DNA of 64,000 bases from Pachypanchax playfairii (taxonomy: Eukaryota > Chordata > Actinopteri > Cyprinodontiformes > Aplocheilidae), in contig SSNP01000030.1 of NCBI GenBank assembly GCA_006937955.1, positions 4,511,845 to 4,575,844 of the forward strand. Direction: 5' to 3'. Position numbers and translations under genes: made by a program. The first letter of the stretch is position 1, and each line of letters begins with the position of its first letter. The notes beneath the pieces were generated by a model. The model ran no database searches. It was given only the letters and a program-made list of their open reading frames with translations, and had not been told where the DNA came from. This document shows positions 35,115 to 47,437 of the stretch, piece after piece.

Positions 35115-37948
35115 AGAATGTAGCACAGGACAGATAGGTTATCTTTCTCATGATTTACTTCTATGCTAAAAAAAAATCCTTTAAAGATAAAAACATATTT
35201 TACAGTTTAATATTGTGCAGGTGTGAAGTCTTTGTTTTCTTATCTCAAACTAAGAACAGCTAAAAACTTTCAAATTTCAACAACACCTGACAGATAATCA
35301 TAGTTATTTAGCTTGTTTGTCAGTTTGTATTTATTTTCATCATTACTGTGTTATTGTCTCGCTGTGCAGCGCTGCTGTTAAACCACAGATGTTTTATTAC
35401 ACTCATCAGCATGCGTGCACAGATGTAGGCACGCCTGTACATTCAGCATTTTAATTTCACCCCATTTATTTAGAGACTAAACTCTTTACAATGTTTTTTA
35501 CTCCTCTAATGTTATTTGTCAGAATATCTGTCAGCTCTTTAAACACTCATCCACATATTGAAAAGGTACAACGTTTAGTTATTTCTTTCTCTGTCCGATG
35601 TGATGAATGTGATGTGGAGATAAACGAACCAGTATCCCGTATTCTTTATGGCTTCTCACTTCAAGAGACTGAGGAAATAGTCGACCACACTACTTGCAGT
35701 TGGATGAATAATCTGCCTGAAGCTACACACCCCACCAACCACAAATGGACCGGGCTCGCTCATAATAAATTGGCTGAATCGGGTTGTCGTGCGGACTTTA
35801 AGAGAGAGTCATTATCCAACTGGACTTTTATCAGGATGTGGTGTTTTACTGACATTCTCTCACTTTCTTCCTGTTCTTTCTGCCTATTAGCAACTTAAAT
35901 CTCTTTCATATGGCTGTTTGTGTGCAATGCTGCAGCTCTGTGAGAACATGTGTTTTGGTTCTCAAGGAGAGGATGGTGATGGGTGTGGTAAAGGTATGTG
36001 TGTTAGCACCATCAAAGGAACTTTCTTTGATATGTCTGTGACCAGTTCTCAGGTAAATAAATGCCCTTTGGTTTCTCTATCCTTTTTTAATTATCCTCCT
36101 CTGAGATTTGGGAGGGTTTTTTTCGATCTCTGCTTGTCTGTGACACCAACAAGGAAGAGACAAAAGCATGTCGTATTGACATCATTTTTCACATTATTGG
36201 ATAAAAACAAACACGTCTCTTAGATTCGATTTCAACAAATGTCATATTTCATATGACATCGTGTTCCAGCCTAACACGGACTAATCTGATTCTCCTTTCC
36301 TGGATAATGTCATTACACTGACTGATTTTCACTCCTGGCTATTTCTCATGCATTTCCTTCAGCATCGCGTCATCCACCTAAAGCCCTCGCCATCATATAG
36401 AAGCACTGATCCTCTGCAGGTTCCCTATATATACATTTATAAAAAACAAACTAATGTGTGACTAATTATTTTCTCACCATTGCATTCGACTACAGAACAA
36501 TAATTTCACTTTTCACCTGTAATTTATGAGATATTTGTTTACGTGTGTTGCACTTTCAGAGCCTGGGGAACATGTTGTTACAGTCTGAAACATATGATTC
36601 CAATTCACTTCGCCCATTCCGTCTACTATTATGTTTTTAGGACTTGGCACACTTTGAAAGGACTTGCTTTTGATGCTGAGTGGAAAATAATTGTGTTGTT
36701 ATTGCAGCTGTCCAAGTGAAAAAGAAAAGCAGCCATTTCAAGAATACATGCTGTTTTCAAGAAGTTTTCTTATTTTTTTTAATTTTTTGCAAACTGTTTT
36801 TATCCGTTCTATAATGTGTCAGCTTCTATTAACACACTCACAACCAACTAGGCTTAAACGTTCTCGGTGTAAAAAAAATGAGTGACTATAAAAACACTTT
36901 TCATTTGAAGGCGGTGTCTTTTTCTAGTTTAATAGTAAAGACGGAGGAATTATTAACGTTTTTATTATTAAATTATTTAATTATTAACATTATTAACGTT
37001 TCCACAACACCGCATCATCCACACAAACCCTGCGTTGGCACCTTCCTGCCACATTTGGACCCAAACCTAATGAAAACTGATATCCAGTGATGTTGTGCTT
37101 GAAATGGTTTCTCGGCTTGTTTCTTTTAATTGGCTTGTCTTGTTCCTTCATTAGCCTGTTGTTAGCAGAGAGCTTCCTTTCAGGGAGATGATATCTCTGT
37201 GTCAACCTCATCAGACAACAAAAGCACATGCAACATATAAAACAAACAGTAGCCAATGGAACTGCAAGACATCATGCATAATGAGGACTTATTATTTATT
37301 CAATGATCAATGTCCCTTTTACAACTTGAAAGAAAATTACTATAATAAATAGATTTAACAATAATTTACTATATCACAATATGCAATATACTACCTATGC
37401 TACCGCAATATAATATACTACCACAATATACCTGTTAAATAGAAAAAAAAAATTAAGTACTATTTATGCCCAAGAGTAACTTATAAATTCCTCAATGTAT
37501 TTTTTTTAGTAAATGTGAAATACTTTGATGAAAGAAAATCTTAAATCCCAATTTATTGGTTTGTCCAGATCTATTTTCTGGTGCAGCTGCTTCTTCATCA
37601 CACACACTTTCTCCCGTCGACACTTTGAAGTAGTTTAAATGGTTTTTCATCACAACTTTCTGTTACAGTAACTCTTGACTTTTTTACACTTGAGCTGGAC
37701 GTGGAAGAGGAAATTTCTGCTTCTGATTAGTTTTCACTTCCCAGGAGTTTATGTTCCATGTGACGGCACATTACACAGGCCATATTAAGGCACTTTAAGT
37801 TCAAATGGGATAACAAAACACATTTATGACTAACTTTTAAACACACACTTACTGTCCAAGAGACATGGACACAACAGTCTGGCTGAAAAAAACTGTCTGA
37901 ATGTTCCCCTCAAACTGTTTGCTTCATTTGAAAACAATGTCTGTTGTT
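35115..37948. other. Unassigned intronic sequence
   Basis: About 2.8 kb, AT-rich. Frames of 135 and 101 residues near 35491-36223 have no recognisable domain. A locally very AT-rich part lies near 37270-37500. No repeat recognised. Confidence 0.5.
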
Positions 37949-37952
37949 TTAA

Positions 37953-38601
37953 AGACCCAATCCAATCATCTTTTTTAGCTATGTCCTTTCAGTGGTCTTT
38001 AAATTATGAATATGGCATTTTGGCCCAAAATCACAAAACCAGGCCCGTTTAAGAAGTGGTTTCTGCGTAGCTACAGTGACTCGTTAACAATTTGCCTCTG
38101 TGTTGTGGGTGAATTCGTTAGCGCGGACTATCAATTCCCTATTGTTGAGAGATCTCTGTTTATGCAAGCACTACTGCTAGCTTACTGTTAGCAGAGAAGG
38201 AGCTTGTGGCCCGCCAGTGCCTTTTCTACGTCACAAACACACGCGTTTTAGACACATTTTTGCGTCTGCTACTGATTCACAGTGATTTGAATGCAGAAAT
38301 ACTCAGAGATGCAATTTTGAGTTTTATTTTCTTAAGATATGTCCTCTAGCATCTCTGTATATGCTAGTGCTACCGCTAGCTTTAAGCTAGCAGAGCAGGA
38401 GCTTGTGGCTCATGCAGTGGCTTTTCTACATCACAAATAAAGTCTTTTTAGATAAATTTTTGCTTTTGCTACTGATTCACAGTGATTTGAATGCAGAAAT
38501 ACTCAGAAATGCAATTTTAAGCTTTTAAGATAGGTCCTCCAAAATATGCCGCAAGAACAAGTTAACTACACAAAAAACAGAATTTTTACTGGAGTGGGTC
38601 T
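37953..38601 (+). mobile_element. TTAA-flanked MITE, AGACCCA family, copy 1 (internally duplicated)
   Basis: 649 bp after TTAA at 37949-37952. The right end GGAGTGGGTCT is followed by TCAA, a one-base-decayed target copy. The left end is AGACCCAATCC. The interior contains a tandem duplication of about 190 bp: TACTGATTCACAGTGATTTG and GCAGAGNAGGAGCTTGTGG-like blocks occur twice (about 38148-38350 and 38351-38540). Copy 2 at 42769-43632 has this block once. Confidence 0.82.
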
Positions 38602-38941
38602 TCAAACGTGTTTGAAAAACAACAAATCATTTTGAGAGTTTAGTTCACTTTTCATTACAAATTGTTTTATTTATATGAGCTGATTATAGACTCATCTTCC
38701 AGTATTATCACACTACTACTTGTTTTGCTCTATTTTTCAAGAATTACAGTTTTTTGAGTTGTGTAAATTGATGTTGTGATTAGCTTCTCTGTTTTAGTGT
38801 TAGCTGTGAAACACTTAACAGTCACACCAAGCTGTGAACTGCATTTTCATGTGGAACCAGAGACAGTTTAAAAAGACATGATGACACTTACTCATTGTGT
38901 CTCACTCTGTTTTACGTGTTCTTGTTTTTTTTGCGGAGCAG

Positions 38942-39069
38942 GTAGAAAATGGCACAGAGACACAGAGCGGACGACGTTCTGCAACAGTTGAGACTCAGGT
39001 CCAGAAGCAGCAGGAGGAGGACAGAGATTCTTTCCAGCAATCACAGAGGCAGTACAACTCCCTGCCACG
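38942..39069 (+). CDS. pard3: pard3 exon (penultimate coding exon)
   Basis: A 128-bp exon between acceptor GCGGAGCAG and donor GTGAGA (39070). It starts in phase 0 with VENGTETQSGRRSATVETQV, continues as a Q/E-rich coiled-coil (QKQQEEDRDSFQQSQRQYNS) and ends LP plus two bases of an arginine codon completed at 46657. The SGRRSATVE and QRQYNSLPR words align with the Par-3 tail in the family. The 302-bp downstream frame seen across this point runs into the intron and is not used. High Q/E content suits a helical, partner-binding role. Confidence rests on motif order and exact phase continuity. Confidence 0.9.
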
Positions 39070-41814
39070 GTGAGACATCATTCCTCCTCCTTTTTCTTCT
39101 GTCTTCCATCTGTCTGTGCATCTGTCGACCACTCACCCTTTCTGTGACTTATCACGTTCTTCCTGCCCTTTTTCAGCCCCATCGTTTGACTTTTTCCACT
39201 TTCTGTCAGTTGCTTTTTTTTCCTGTTTTTGATTTTATCTGCAGTTTCTTTCATAAATCTCATTAGATGCTCTTCAACTCATTCACCATCAAGTCACTTT
39301 AAGCACATCTCTAGATATTTCTATGAATCTTCAATAAGGTATTGAATTGAAATCTTATATTCTGTTTACTTTAAATTAGATTTATGTTACTTCATTTTAA
39401 AAGGTTGGCTTTTCAGTAATGAAGAACAATCTCAGTACCATGTTAGAAAATGTATCTTTTGTTTTTTCTCTTTTGCATCAGTAACAGCTTGACTTCAGAG
39501 CTTCACCGACTGCTCTTCATCTTCCTGTTTTAGTTCTTTTGCATATTTGTCAAAGAGGTGCCAATAAAGCTTACCGTATCTTACATCTCAGCGCCTTGGG
39601 CAGAACTTGAATATCAATATTTGCAGCTCCATCTATCATTCTCCAAAATGTCTTCACTGTCCTCTGAAGCTTTCTAATCTCACTTCAGTGTATGTGCAAA
39701 TTTCTAAGCTTCCAGTGAATAATTTCCACATTTGGAGCTTAAGGCGACGTTCCCTGGAGGCATTAAATCCATCTACCGACTGACAGACATATGAAGTTTA
39801 ACTCCGTAATAAAATAAACATTATCATTGACCGTTTTTACATTAAAAAACAATCTAACAATAATTTATTGCTGTTGTTGTTTTTTCTTTTTTATGTTCTG
39901 TTTTAGTATGAAAAGTGCCCAAATACATTTTTTAATTGACTAATTTGGGGGTTTGTGAAACATAAGAAAGCAAAGGGACCATGTTGTTGTTTTGTTCCTG
40001 CTTTATAAGTTAAACAAACCCAGAACATTTCATGTGTGTCATGTATAAAGTGTATGTTTACCTGTATGTGAGCTCTTAACTTCGCTGTTTCTTGGCAACC
40101 TCGCTCTCATGTGCTTTTCTTTCACTTCCTCTGACCAGCCACAGCAAGGTCGATTAAAACATGTTCCTGTCTATGGCTATAGATCTGCAGTCCACATGGA
40201 CACATAATCAATGTGATCTGTATAAGCCCAGCTGATTTCTACATTCCTTTCAAAGGTGTTATCTGCTGGCATGTCATGTGATGTGACAGTTGCCTTGAGG
40301 CCTCCCCCTCAGTGAGTTGTGTTTCTTGGGAAAGTTCAGCTTGCTGGCCAGCGTGTTCTTTGATATGCATTCCTCTCATAATCTCATAGTCTCTCAGAGG
40401 AAATAGTTGCATGGGCTCAGGTCTGACGTTTGACCCTAGCTAAGGCTGTTCAGAACTTGCTTCTTCTTTCACTGCTAAAGTTTTATATACTTATGTTATT
40501 AACCACCATTCTTTCCAACCCCAATCACATCGCTCTTCTGTAACCACTTCATCCTGTCCCTCTCTTTCACAACAGGAAGCATGAGAGCTTAAGTAGTCAG
40601 CTAAAAAAAGAGACATTCTTTCTTAAAAAAAAAAAAACGAGAAAGGAAAAACCTCACAAAGCTTTCAGAAGAAGTCATGGTAGCTGGTTATCAGATGACA
40701 GCCAGGCTTAACTCTTGTCTGGGATGTGAGGATTGGAAGAGCACTAATGAAGGCTTGTTGTTGCAGCAGGATTAGAGTTGACAGGCAGCGTAGGGCAAGA
40801 GGGCCAGAAAACGAACAAGTGTTTAAGTAGGAAGGAAAAACCACTGATTAGCTTGTAAAAGAAAACAACTTTCGCACAAAAACATACACAATCACACAAA
40901 TTACAGTTGTTATTCCTCTTTGTGCATTCCTCGGTTAAAACAATATTGTTTTCAGACAAAAACAACTAAAAAATAAACACCGGATTTGTTGTCCGTTGGA
41001 TGAATTTGGGGTTTATCTGTAATTATTTAATATGTGGACATGTTTATGTGTGTGGAATCTTTCCCTTTCTAATAAAGGCTGATTCTTCCCAGCTGTTATA
41101 AAGAAACACGCAGCAACCACACATTTTTCTGTGAGCCAACTTTCCGGGTTTGTTTGTTATTTTCTGTCATTCTAAATTTATCCGACTCTTTATGAATGCA
41201 ACTAATCTATCCTGTGACATATCCTGGCACAGGAGTAGAAGCGATAAGAGAACTAGATCTTCTGACACATCAATCACAGCTACATTCCTCTGGAACACTG
41301 CCAACTCCTCTCTTTTACCCTCTAAATCTCTTCTCTCCCATCTACTGAAACAATCTAAAAGGTCACTCTGAGAGTGCAGACCACTGCTTTGTGCAACAAG
41401 CATCCTGGGATTAAAGCAAGCTGCTCCCTCGTGAGCAGTGCTGGTTGCTCTTCTAGCCAAGCCGAGCTGTAAATGTGTGGCTGTTCGCCCAGACAGCCAA
41501 ACCCGGATATGAAGCATGTGGTAGAGCTCGCTCTGCAGTCTGTCGCTACATCTGTCTCCCCAGCAATTACCCTCATTCTTATACTCATTCTACACAGATT
41601 TACATAGTGTAACAGGATGATGCATTTAGGTAGCGTATGGAAATGCGTCCACGTTTGTTCCTACACTCGTTAATGTGGACGGGTGATCATGAAACACATC
41701 ACATCTTTTTTTTTTTTATCATAAATGATTTTATCAATAAAACTGAAATTTATATTTTAATCAGATGAACTTAATTTTAGTTTGAGCTCCAGATTAATTC
41801 ATATTTTGGTAACA

Positions 41815-42030
41815 TATAATCAGGGTGGTTGAATGGAGAAGGAGGTTGCACTCTGATCCAGAGGTTGGTGGTTTGATCCCCGGTCCTGGCAAGCCATGTG
41901 TTGAAGTATGGCCAACCCCAAACTGCCCCCGGGCGCTGAAACAAACAGCCCACTGCTCCCCGCTGGGGACGGGTTAAATGCAGAGATCAAATTCCCCCTT
42001 TCCCCAAGAGGGATTAATAAATCCTAAAAA
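41815..42030 (+). mobile_element. tRNA-derived SINE
   Basis: The left part contains a B-box-like GGTTGGTGGTTTGATCCCCG, as in tRNA-derived SINEs. It is followed by a body with AACCCCAAACTGCCCCCGGG and GCCCACTGCTCCCCGCTGGG words and an end GGGATTAATAAATCC. The order agrees with a SINE type common in spiny-rayed fish. The A box is poorly preserved. It is a retrocopy in pard3 sense orientation. Confidence 0.85.
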
Positions 42031-42768
42031 AAGACAGAATAACAATGTTTTTATTATATAGAATCAAAATAAGATGCAATTATTGTTATAATTATAATAA
42101 AATAACTGTATGGATGCCATACAGTTTGCACCCATTAATATAAAACCTTTTTACAAATAGGTGACTACTGAGTACGAGGTGGGGGTACAACGTAGGAGAA
42201 ATAGAACTTAACAGCCCCCATCAGTGGGCACTCATCCTCTTTTTACAAAAACAGAACTGTGATCAGCTGCATTGCACCCAGCTGTGTTTTCCTATTGAAA
42301 TTTCTATCTAACCTTAAACCAAGATGCAATGCGTGAAATTGAAAATATGGAGGAAACACCTGAGAAAAGTAAGAATATAGAATATTTTAGAGTGTATAAT
42401 TGTATTGATTGTCAAAATATCTGCTTTATAACTATTATTAAAATAGACATGTATTACATTTTTCTGCTATTTAAGAAATTCAATAGTAAAATAAATGATA
42501 ATATTTTATGTATATACAGTATTTATTGTGGTTTGCCAGCTGGAGAAAACCTCTAACCATTCTTGTTACAGCAGCCATATTAGTTATTATTTAGTTTTCT
42601 TGACAGGAAATAGTTGCCACACAGTCTTTTTTATGATTTAATTTAAAATATTTAAAGGAGAAGAAGGGGAAAAACAAAACATCAATCCAATCACAATTTT
42701 TTTCCATTTGACAAATGTATTTGAAGCAGCAGATATTGTTACAGTATAATGAATCCAAAACCTGTTAA

Positions 42769-43632
42769 AGATCCACTCAGATCATATTTTCAGCATTTTA
42801 AAGTGTCTCAGTGGTCTTTAAATTATGATTATGACATTTTTACTCAAAATCACAAAACCTGTGTTGTTTTTCTGCATAGCAGCAGTAGCTCATTAGCAAT
42901 TCACCTCTGTGCTGTGGGTGGAACTGTTAGCACGAAGGATTCACTCCACCGTCCTATTGCTGAGAGTTCTCTGTTTATGCTAGCCCTGCTGCTAGCTTAC
43001 AGCTAGTGGTGTAGGAGCTTGTGGCCCACCCACTGGCTTTTCTACGTCACAATGCAATCTTTTTTTAAAGACACCCTCCCATTAAAACGTTTTTCTGAGG
43101 TTTCTGTTGAATATTTTAGCTCCACAGGTGTTCTTACCTTCATAGTGGGTGAAAACAGGTCAACAACTTCTCTTTCAGTTTTAATCTCTCAAACTACGCA
43201 GGTGGTGATAAAACCCGAGTTCTCCCGAGTCCGAACAGACTGTTTCAACACAACTCCTTTGTTTGTTAGTATTCATCAGCTCCTGCAGTTGAAACCACGC
43301 CTAGCATGCTGCTGGTTAAAAGCTGTTAGCATAAGACGTAGCAAACAGGAAGAGAGAACATCTGATGTTGCCATGCGCAGCGGGGCAGGAAACAGTATAC
43401 CTTGCTCTCATAGGCTAGTTTGTTAGCCAATCAGAATCCAGCAAATCCAAATAATGAATATGAACGAGCTGCTGACGAAGCACACTAATTCACAGTGATT
43501 TGAATGGCGAAATACTTAGAAATGCAATTTTGAGCTTAATTTTCTTAAGATTTGTCCTCTACCATTAGACAAATACCACAAGTACCTACATGTTAACAAC
43601 ATGAAAAACATGATTTTCATTGGAGTGGGTCT
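42769..43632 (+). mobile_element. TTAA-flanked MITE, AGACCCA family, copy 2 (interrupted)
   Basis: Flanked by perfect TTAA at 42765-42768 and 43633-43636. The ends are AGATCCACTC and, inverted, AGACCCACTC. The interior matches copy 1 (37953-38601) on both sides of a nested AGAGGCC-family MITE that starts at 43069. Part of the element around the right junction has been lost. Confidence 0.88.
43069..43485 (+). mobile_element. TTAA-flanked MITE, AGAGGCC family, copy D (3' truncated)
   Basis: Begins after TTAA (43065-43068) with AGACACCCTCCC and follows the family consensus to GAACGAGCTGCTGACGAAGC. It then switches directly to AGACCCA-family sequence (CTAATTCACAGTGATTTG). About 120 bp of its right end and the right TTAA are missing, so a deletion followed the insertion. 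It carries a single 37-bp unit. Confidence 0.88.
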
Positions 43633-44799
43633 TTAACTGCTGCTGTATCTCCTGTGGCTGTTACCACAATCTGAAATTACGAAAGGTTACAGATTAACAG
43701 AGATGTCTGATGCTTATCTCTGATTTCATGTCTTGAGTTTAAAGATAAACTTTTAAAGAACAGAACAGTATCTGAACATTAAGTTGCCCGTTTGTTTGAA
43801 TGAGACTCAGTCCACCAAGGAAAGCAGGTGTTTGGTCCTAAAAGCATCACAAGCCCCTATCTTCTTCTTCTTCTACAGTCTGGTACCGTGAGCTCAGAAA
43901 ACCTTTCAGGCACACAATGGGTCATTGAGGTGTGAAGGGGATTTCTCTTAGTGCCCTTGATGCAAAAGACACTGTCACAGCTCTTCCATCGCATGTCAGG
44001 CTTTAATGGATCCTAATAATGGAGGAGCAGATGTTAACCCTGCAAAACAAATCTTATCAATGAAAGCTTTTCAAAGCTAATTTCTGGAAAGGAGGGCATG
44101 TGTAGTGAAGGGAACATTTTTTTGAGAGAGAAAGAGAGAGCGAGACTTGTGCGTGTCCTGTCAGTGCATAGGCTTCCAGGGAGGCTGAAGATGAGTGGAA
44201 GGCAGATAACGCTGTGAGGCCTACTATTACTCTGTCTGTTCTGTAAGTGCACCCATCTGCATCTCCAAAAAGAAGTTAAATGGATAAAAACAGACATTTT
44301 TCTTGAGGAGGTTTTAGCTTTTCTGTCTGTTTACTATGCAGAACTAATTGTCCTGTGGGCATTTCAGTCTTCTGTCATTTGTTTTCTGTCCTTTGTCTCC
44401 GTTTTTATGTCCCTGGATTCAGTGTAATCTGACAGCACGCTGTAAATGAATATGGCAACCTTCTCCAGTGCAGCACATTATTTTTAACATTGTGTTTTAA
44501 CCATGTAGATCTAAGGCCTCTTCACTCTGGATGATACAAGTCTCCATGATCTTCTCAAGTTATTAAAATGTTTATGAATCTCAACATATATGGAAAAACT
44601 CCTTCAGTGTGAATCAGTCATGATGCTCTTCAGACCTGCCAAACAGGGTTCTTCTTAGTTGTTCCTAGCTCTGAGATGCCCACATGCAGCCTCTGTCTGT
44701 AAGTTCCCCCAGAATCAGCCTCCATAGTAAAACATACCAGGATGTAGTTGGGTACACAATCAAGATACTGCCAAGGTAACTGGAAAACTGTGGAGATAG

Positions 44800-46345
44800 C
44801 AGAGGACTACAGGAGCAACCCCCCACGAGCATCCACAATGGTATGTGTATCAGGTATGTTCAGGTTTCTGGGGACCACCATCACCCAGGACCTGAACATA
44901 GACACTGTAACTAAGAAGGTCCAGTAGAGGTTGAACTTCCTGCAGCAGCTGAAGACTTTTAACCTGCTACAGGAGCTGCTATCAAGTCTCTGCTGGTCCA
45001 TCACAGTCTGGTTTGGTTCTGCATCCAAATTAGACAAAAACAGACTGCAGAGAGGATCACTGGTCCTGATCTGCCCTCCATCCAGGACCTGTACTCCTCC
45101 ATCCAGGATCTGGACTCCTCCATCCAGGATCTGGACTCCTCCATCCAGGACCTGTACTCCTCCATCCAGGATCTGGACTCCTCCATCCAGGATCTGGACT
45201 CCTCCATCCAGGATCTGTACTCCTCCATCCAGGACCTGTACTCCTCCATCCAGGATCTGGACTCCTCCATTCAGGACCTGTACTCCTCCATCCAGGAACT
45301 GTACTCCTCCATTCAGGATCTGGACTCCTCCATTCAGGACCTGTACTCCTCCATCCAGGACCTGTACTCCTCCATCCAGGATCTGTACTCCTCCATTCAG
45401 GACCTGTACTCCTCCATCCAGGAACTGTACTCCTCCATCCAGGATCTGGACTCCTCCATTCAGGACCTGTACTCCTCCATCCAGGATCTGGACTCCTCCA
45501 TTCAGGACCTGTACTCCTCCATCCAGGAACTGTACTCCTCCATCCAGGAACTGTACTCCTCCATCCAGGATCTGGACTCCTCCATTCAGGACCTGTACTC
45601 CTCCATTCAGGACCTGTACTCCTCCATTCAGGACCTGTACTCCTCCATTCAGGACCTGTACTCCTCCATCCAGGACCTGTACTCCTCCATCCAGGATCTG
45701 GACTCCTCCATTCAGGACCTGTACTCCTCCATCCAGGAACTGTACTCCTCCATCCAGGATCTGGACTCCTCCATTCAGGACCTGTACTCCTCCATCCAGG
45801 ACCTGTACTCCTCCATTCAGGACCTGTACTCCTCCATCCAGGAACTGTACTCCTCCATCCAGGATCTGGACTCCTCCATTCAGGACCTGTACTCCTCCAT
45901 CCAGGACCTGTACTCCTCCATCCAGGACCTGTACTCCTCCATTCAGGACCTGTACTCCTCCATCCAGGACCTGTACTCCTCCATTCAGGACCTGTACTCC
46001 TCCATCCAGGAACTGTACTCCTCCATCCAGGATCTGGACTCCTCCATTCAGGACCTGTACTCCTCCATCCAGGATCTGTACTCCTCCATCCAGGATCTGT
46101 ACTTCTCCATCCAGGACCTGTACTCCTCCATCCAGGATCTGGACTCCTCCATTCAGGACCTGTACTCCTCTAGAGTGAGGAAAAGGTCAGGCTTCAGCGG
46201 GGACCTTCTCACAGGATCTCTTTTCCTCTCTCCCCTCCAAACTTCACTACAGATCACTGAACACCAGAACCACCAGACCCAAGACCAGTTTCTTCCTCCA
46301 GACCGTCACCATGTTGAACAAACTCATGGAAATAATTAGATCGTA
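44800..46345 (+). pseudogene. LINE fragment expanded by an internal minisatellite
   Basis: Before the array the translation gives FLGTTITQDLNIDTVTKKVQ, then LNFLQQLKTFNLLQELLSS and ITVWFGSASKLDKNRLQR. After the array it gives YSSRVRKRSG and, in the next frame, YRSLNTRTTRPKTSFF. Together these are the C-terminal part of an L2/CR1-group fish LINE polyprotein, where an LPxxxxLYxSR stretch normally occurs once. That stretch has become 52 tandem copies. Stops and shifts on both sides show it is not a working LINE. Confidence 0.85.
45077..46168 (+). repeat. 21-bp minisatellite, 52 exact units, in LINE coding frame
   Basis: 1092 bp, which is 52 times 21 with no length variant. The consensus is TCCATCCAGGACCTGTACTC plus C. 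Variable sites are ATC/ATT, GAC/GAT/GAA and TAC/GAC. In the LINE frame each unit reads SIQDLYS (variants SIQDLDS, SIQELYS). The frame is open without stop from 44963 to TAG at 46337-46339 but has no ATG upstream. Other frames are also open because the unit length is a multiple of three. The isoleucine-leucine 3-4 spacing equals a coiled-coil heptad. Confidence 0.97.
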
Positions 46346-46656
46346 TCTGTATAAACAGCTTCAAACATCAATCAGACATTTATGATGGACGATGCTGCTG
46401 AATGTCTCTGCTGTCTGTCTTCTATGTCTCATAACGTGTCTTTAACCCTAACATGTCTGTCTGTAAGTACAAGAGCACATGTGAACTGGAGCCAAATTCC
46501 TTGTGTGTGACATATTTGGCTAAACAAACAGGATTCTGTTTCTGAACATATAAAACATATAGTGTTTTTATCTCAGTTCTGTTTATATTTAAGTGTAATT
46601 TCAGATAACAAGCTGAACAGTACAAGTAACCCTTCTGCTTGTCTTTCTGTGTTTAG

Positions 46657-47086
46657 GCAGCCTCGGAAAAACCACAGCACAGTGTCCCAGATGTCATGGG
46701 ACAGGCCGTACCCACCATCTGTGGAATTGCGCACAGCCAGTGACAACCCTCCCTACTCCAGAGGTCCGGGCTCTCGTAACGGCTACCTGGGAGTCTCCAG
46801 CTTTAACACCCGTGTTCTATTAGAGACCCAGGAGCTGCTGAGGCAGGAGCAAAGACGGAGGGAGCAGGAGGCCATCAAAGACAGAATGTCCCCTCCTCAG
46901 CAAGCCCCTAGCAGCAGTGTCCTCAACCAAGGCAGAGACCACAGTCAGGCCCCTGGTATAGGACACATGCAGGTGGCGGTCCAGTCTAAAGGCCCCTACA
47001 GACAGGACGTTCCTCCTTCACCCGCACAACTCGCCAAGCTCAGCCGACGTCCCGGCTCAGAGAAGGGAAGGTTGTTTTATTCCTGA
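46657..47086 (+). CDS. pard3: pard3 terminal coding exon
   Basis: Acceptor TCTGTGTTTAG (AG 46655-46656); the first G completes the arginine codon from 39069. 142 residues to TGA at 47084. Recognisable Par-3 tail landmarks in order: QPRKNHSTVSQMSWD, RGPGSRNGYLG, VLLETQELLRQEQRRREQE (coiled-coil helix), KGPYRQDVPPSPAQLAKL and the C-terminal RLFYS. In the family this tail is phosphorylated and engages microtubule- and Rac-regulating partners. The middle (after IKDRMSPP) is proline/serine-rich and diverged. Exon size and order agree with vertebrate PARD3 and differ from PARD3B in this tail as far as I recall. Confidence 0.93.
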
Positions 47087-47094
47087 GAGTCAGA

Positions 47095-47100
47095 AATAAA
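47095..47100 (+). promoter_or_regulatory. pard3: Candidate polyadenylation signal
   Basis: AATAAA nine bases after the pard3 stop. If used, the 3' UTR would be very short. I cannot tell whether a distal site is used instead. The rest of 47101-47437 is AT-rich and is probable 3' UTR or flank. Confidence 0.35.
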
Positions 47101-47437
47101 TTGGGAAAAGAAAATCTTCCAGAATCTAGGACAAATATGCATTTATATATGATAAATGCAAAGATGGCAGCAAGTCTGTTTTTATCTCTTGTTTTGATAA
47201 AATACTTTGATATCAGAATTTTATTGGTCAGTTTTTATGCTTAAGATTTTTTAACTGAAAAAACAAACTGATTTGAGATTTTTTTATCGTCCGACACTAA
47301 AATCATGATTTTATATAGAAGTGAAAGTGCCTTTTTATTGTACATATTTTGTAGACATTTGGCCCATTTCTACACTCTTAAGTCTATATGCAAATATGCA
47401 GGGTCATTCTGCAGCATCAAATGTTTTAACTGACTTA

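Larger units (their letters stand above)
39070..46656 (+). other. pard3: pard3 last intron, 7.6 kb
   Basis: From GTGAGA to the acceptor TCTGTGTTTAG. It holds a tRNA-derived SINE, two copies of TTAA MITEs (one nested) and a LINE fragment with a large minisatellite. The parts 39070-41814, 42031-42764, 43637-44799 and 46346-46656 show only short simple repeats (an A run near 40626, a TTC run near 43860) and no recognised elements. Confidence 0.88.

Noticed and set aside
41240..41371. Possible LINE C-terminal tail (frame with FLWNTANSSLLPSKSLLSHL)
   Set aside because: Resemblance to the L2 tail pattern is too weak, with no flanking LINE sequence.
44931..46178. A 415-codon open frame with PPSRTCT-type repeats, looking like a proline-rich protein
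   Set aside because: It is a frame of the 21-bp minisatellite inside a LINE relic; the LINE frame is a different one, and repeats of codon-multiple length leave several frames open.
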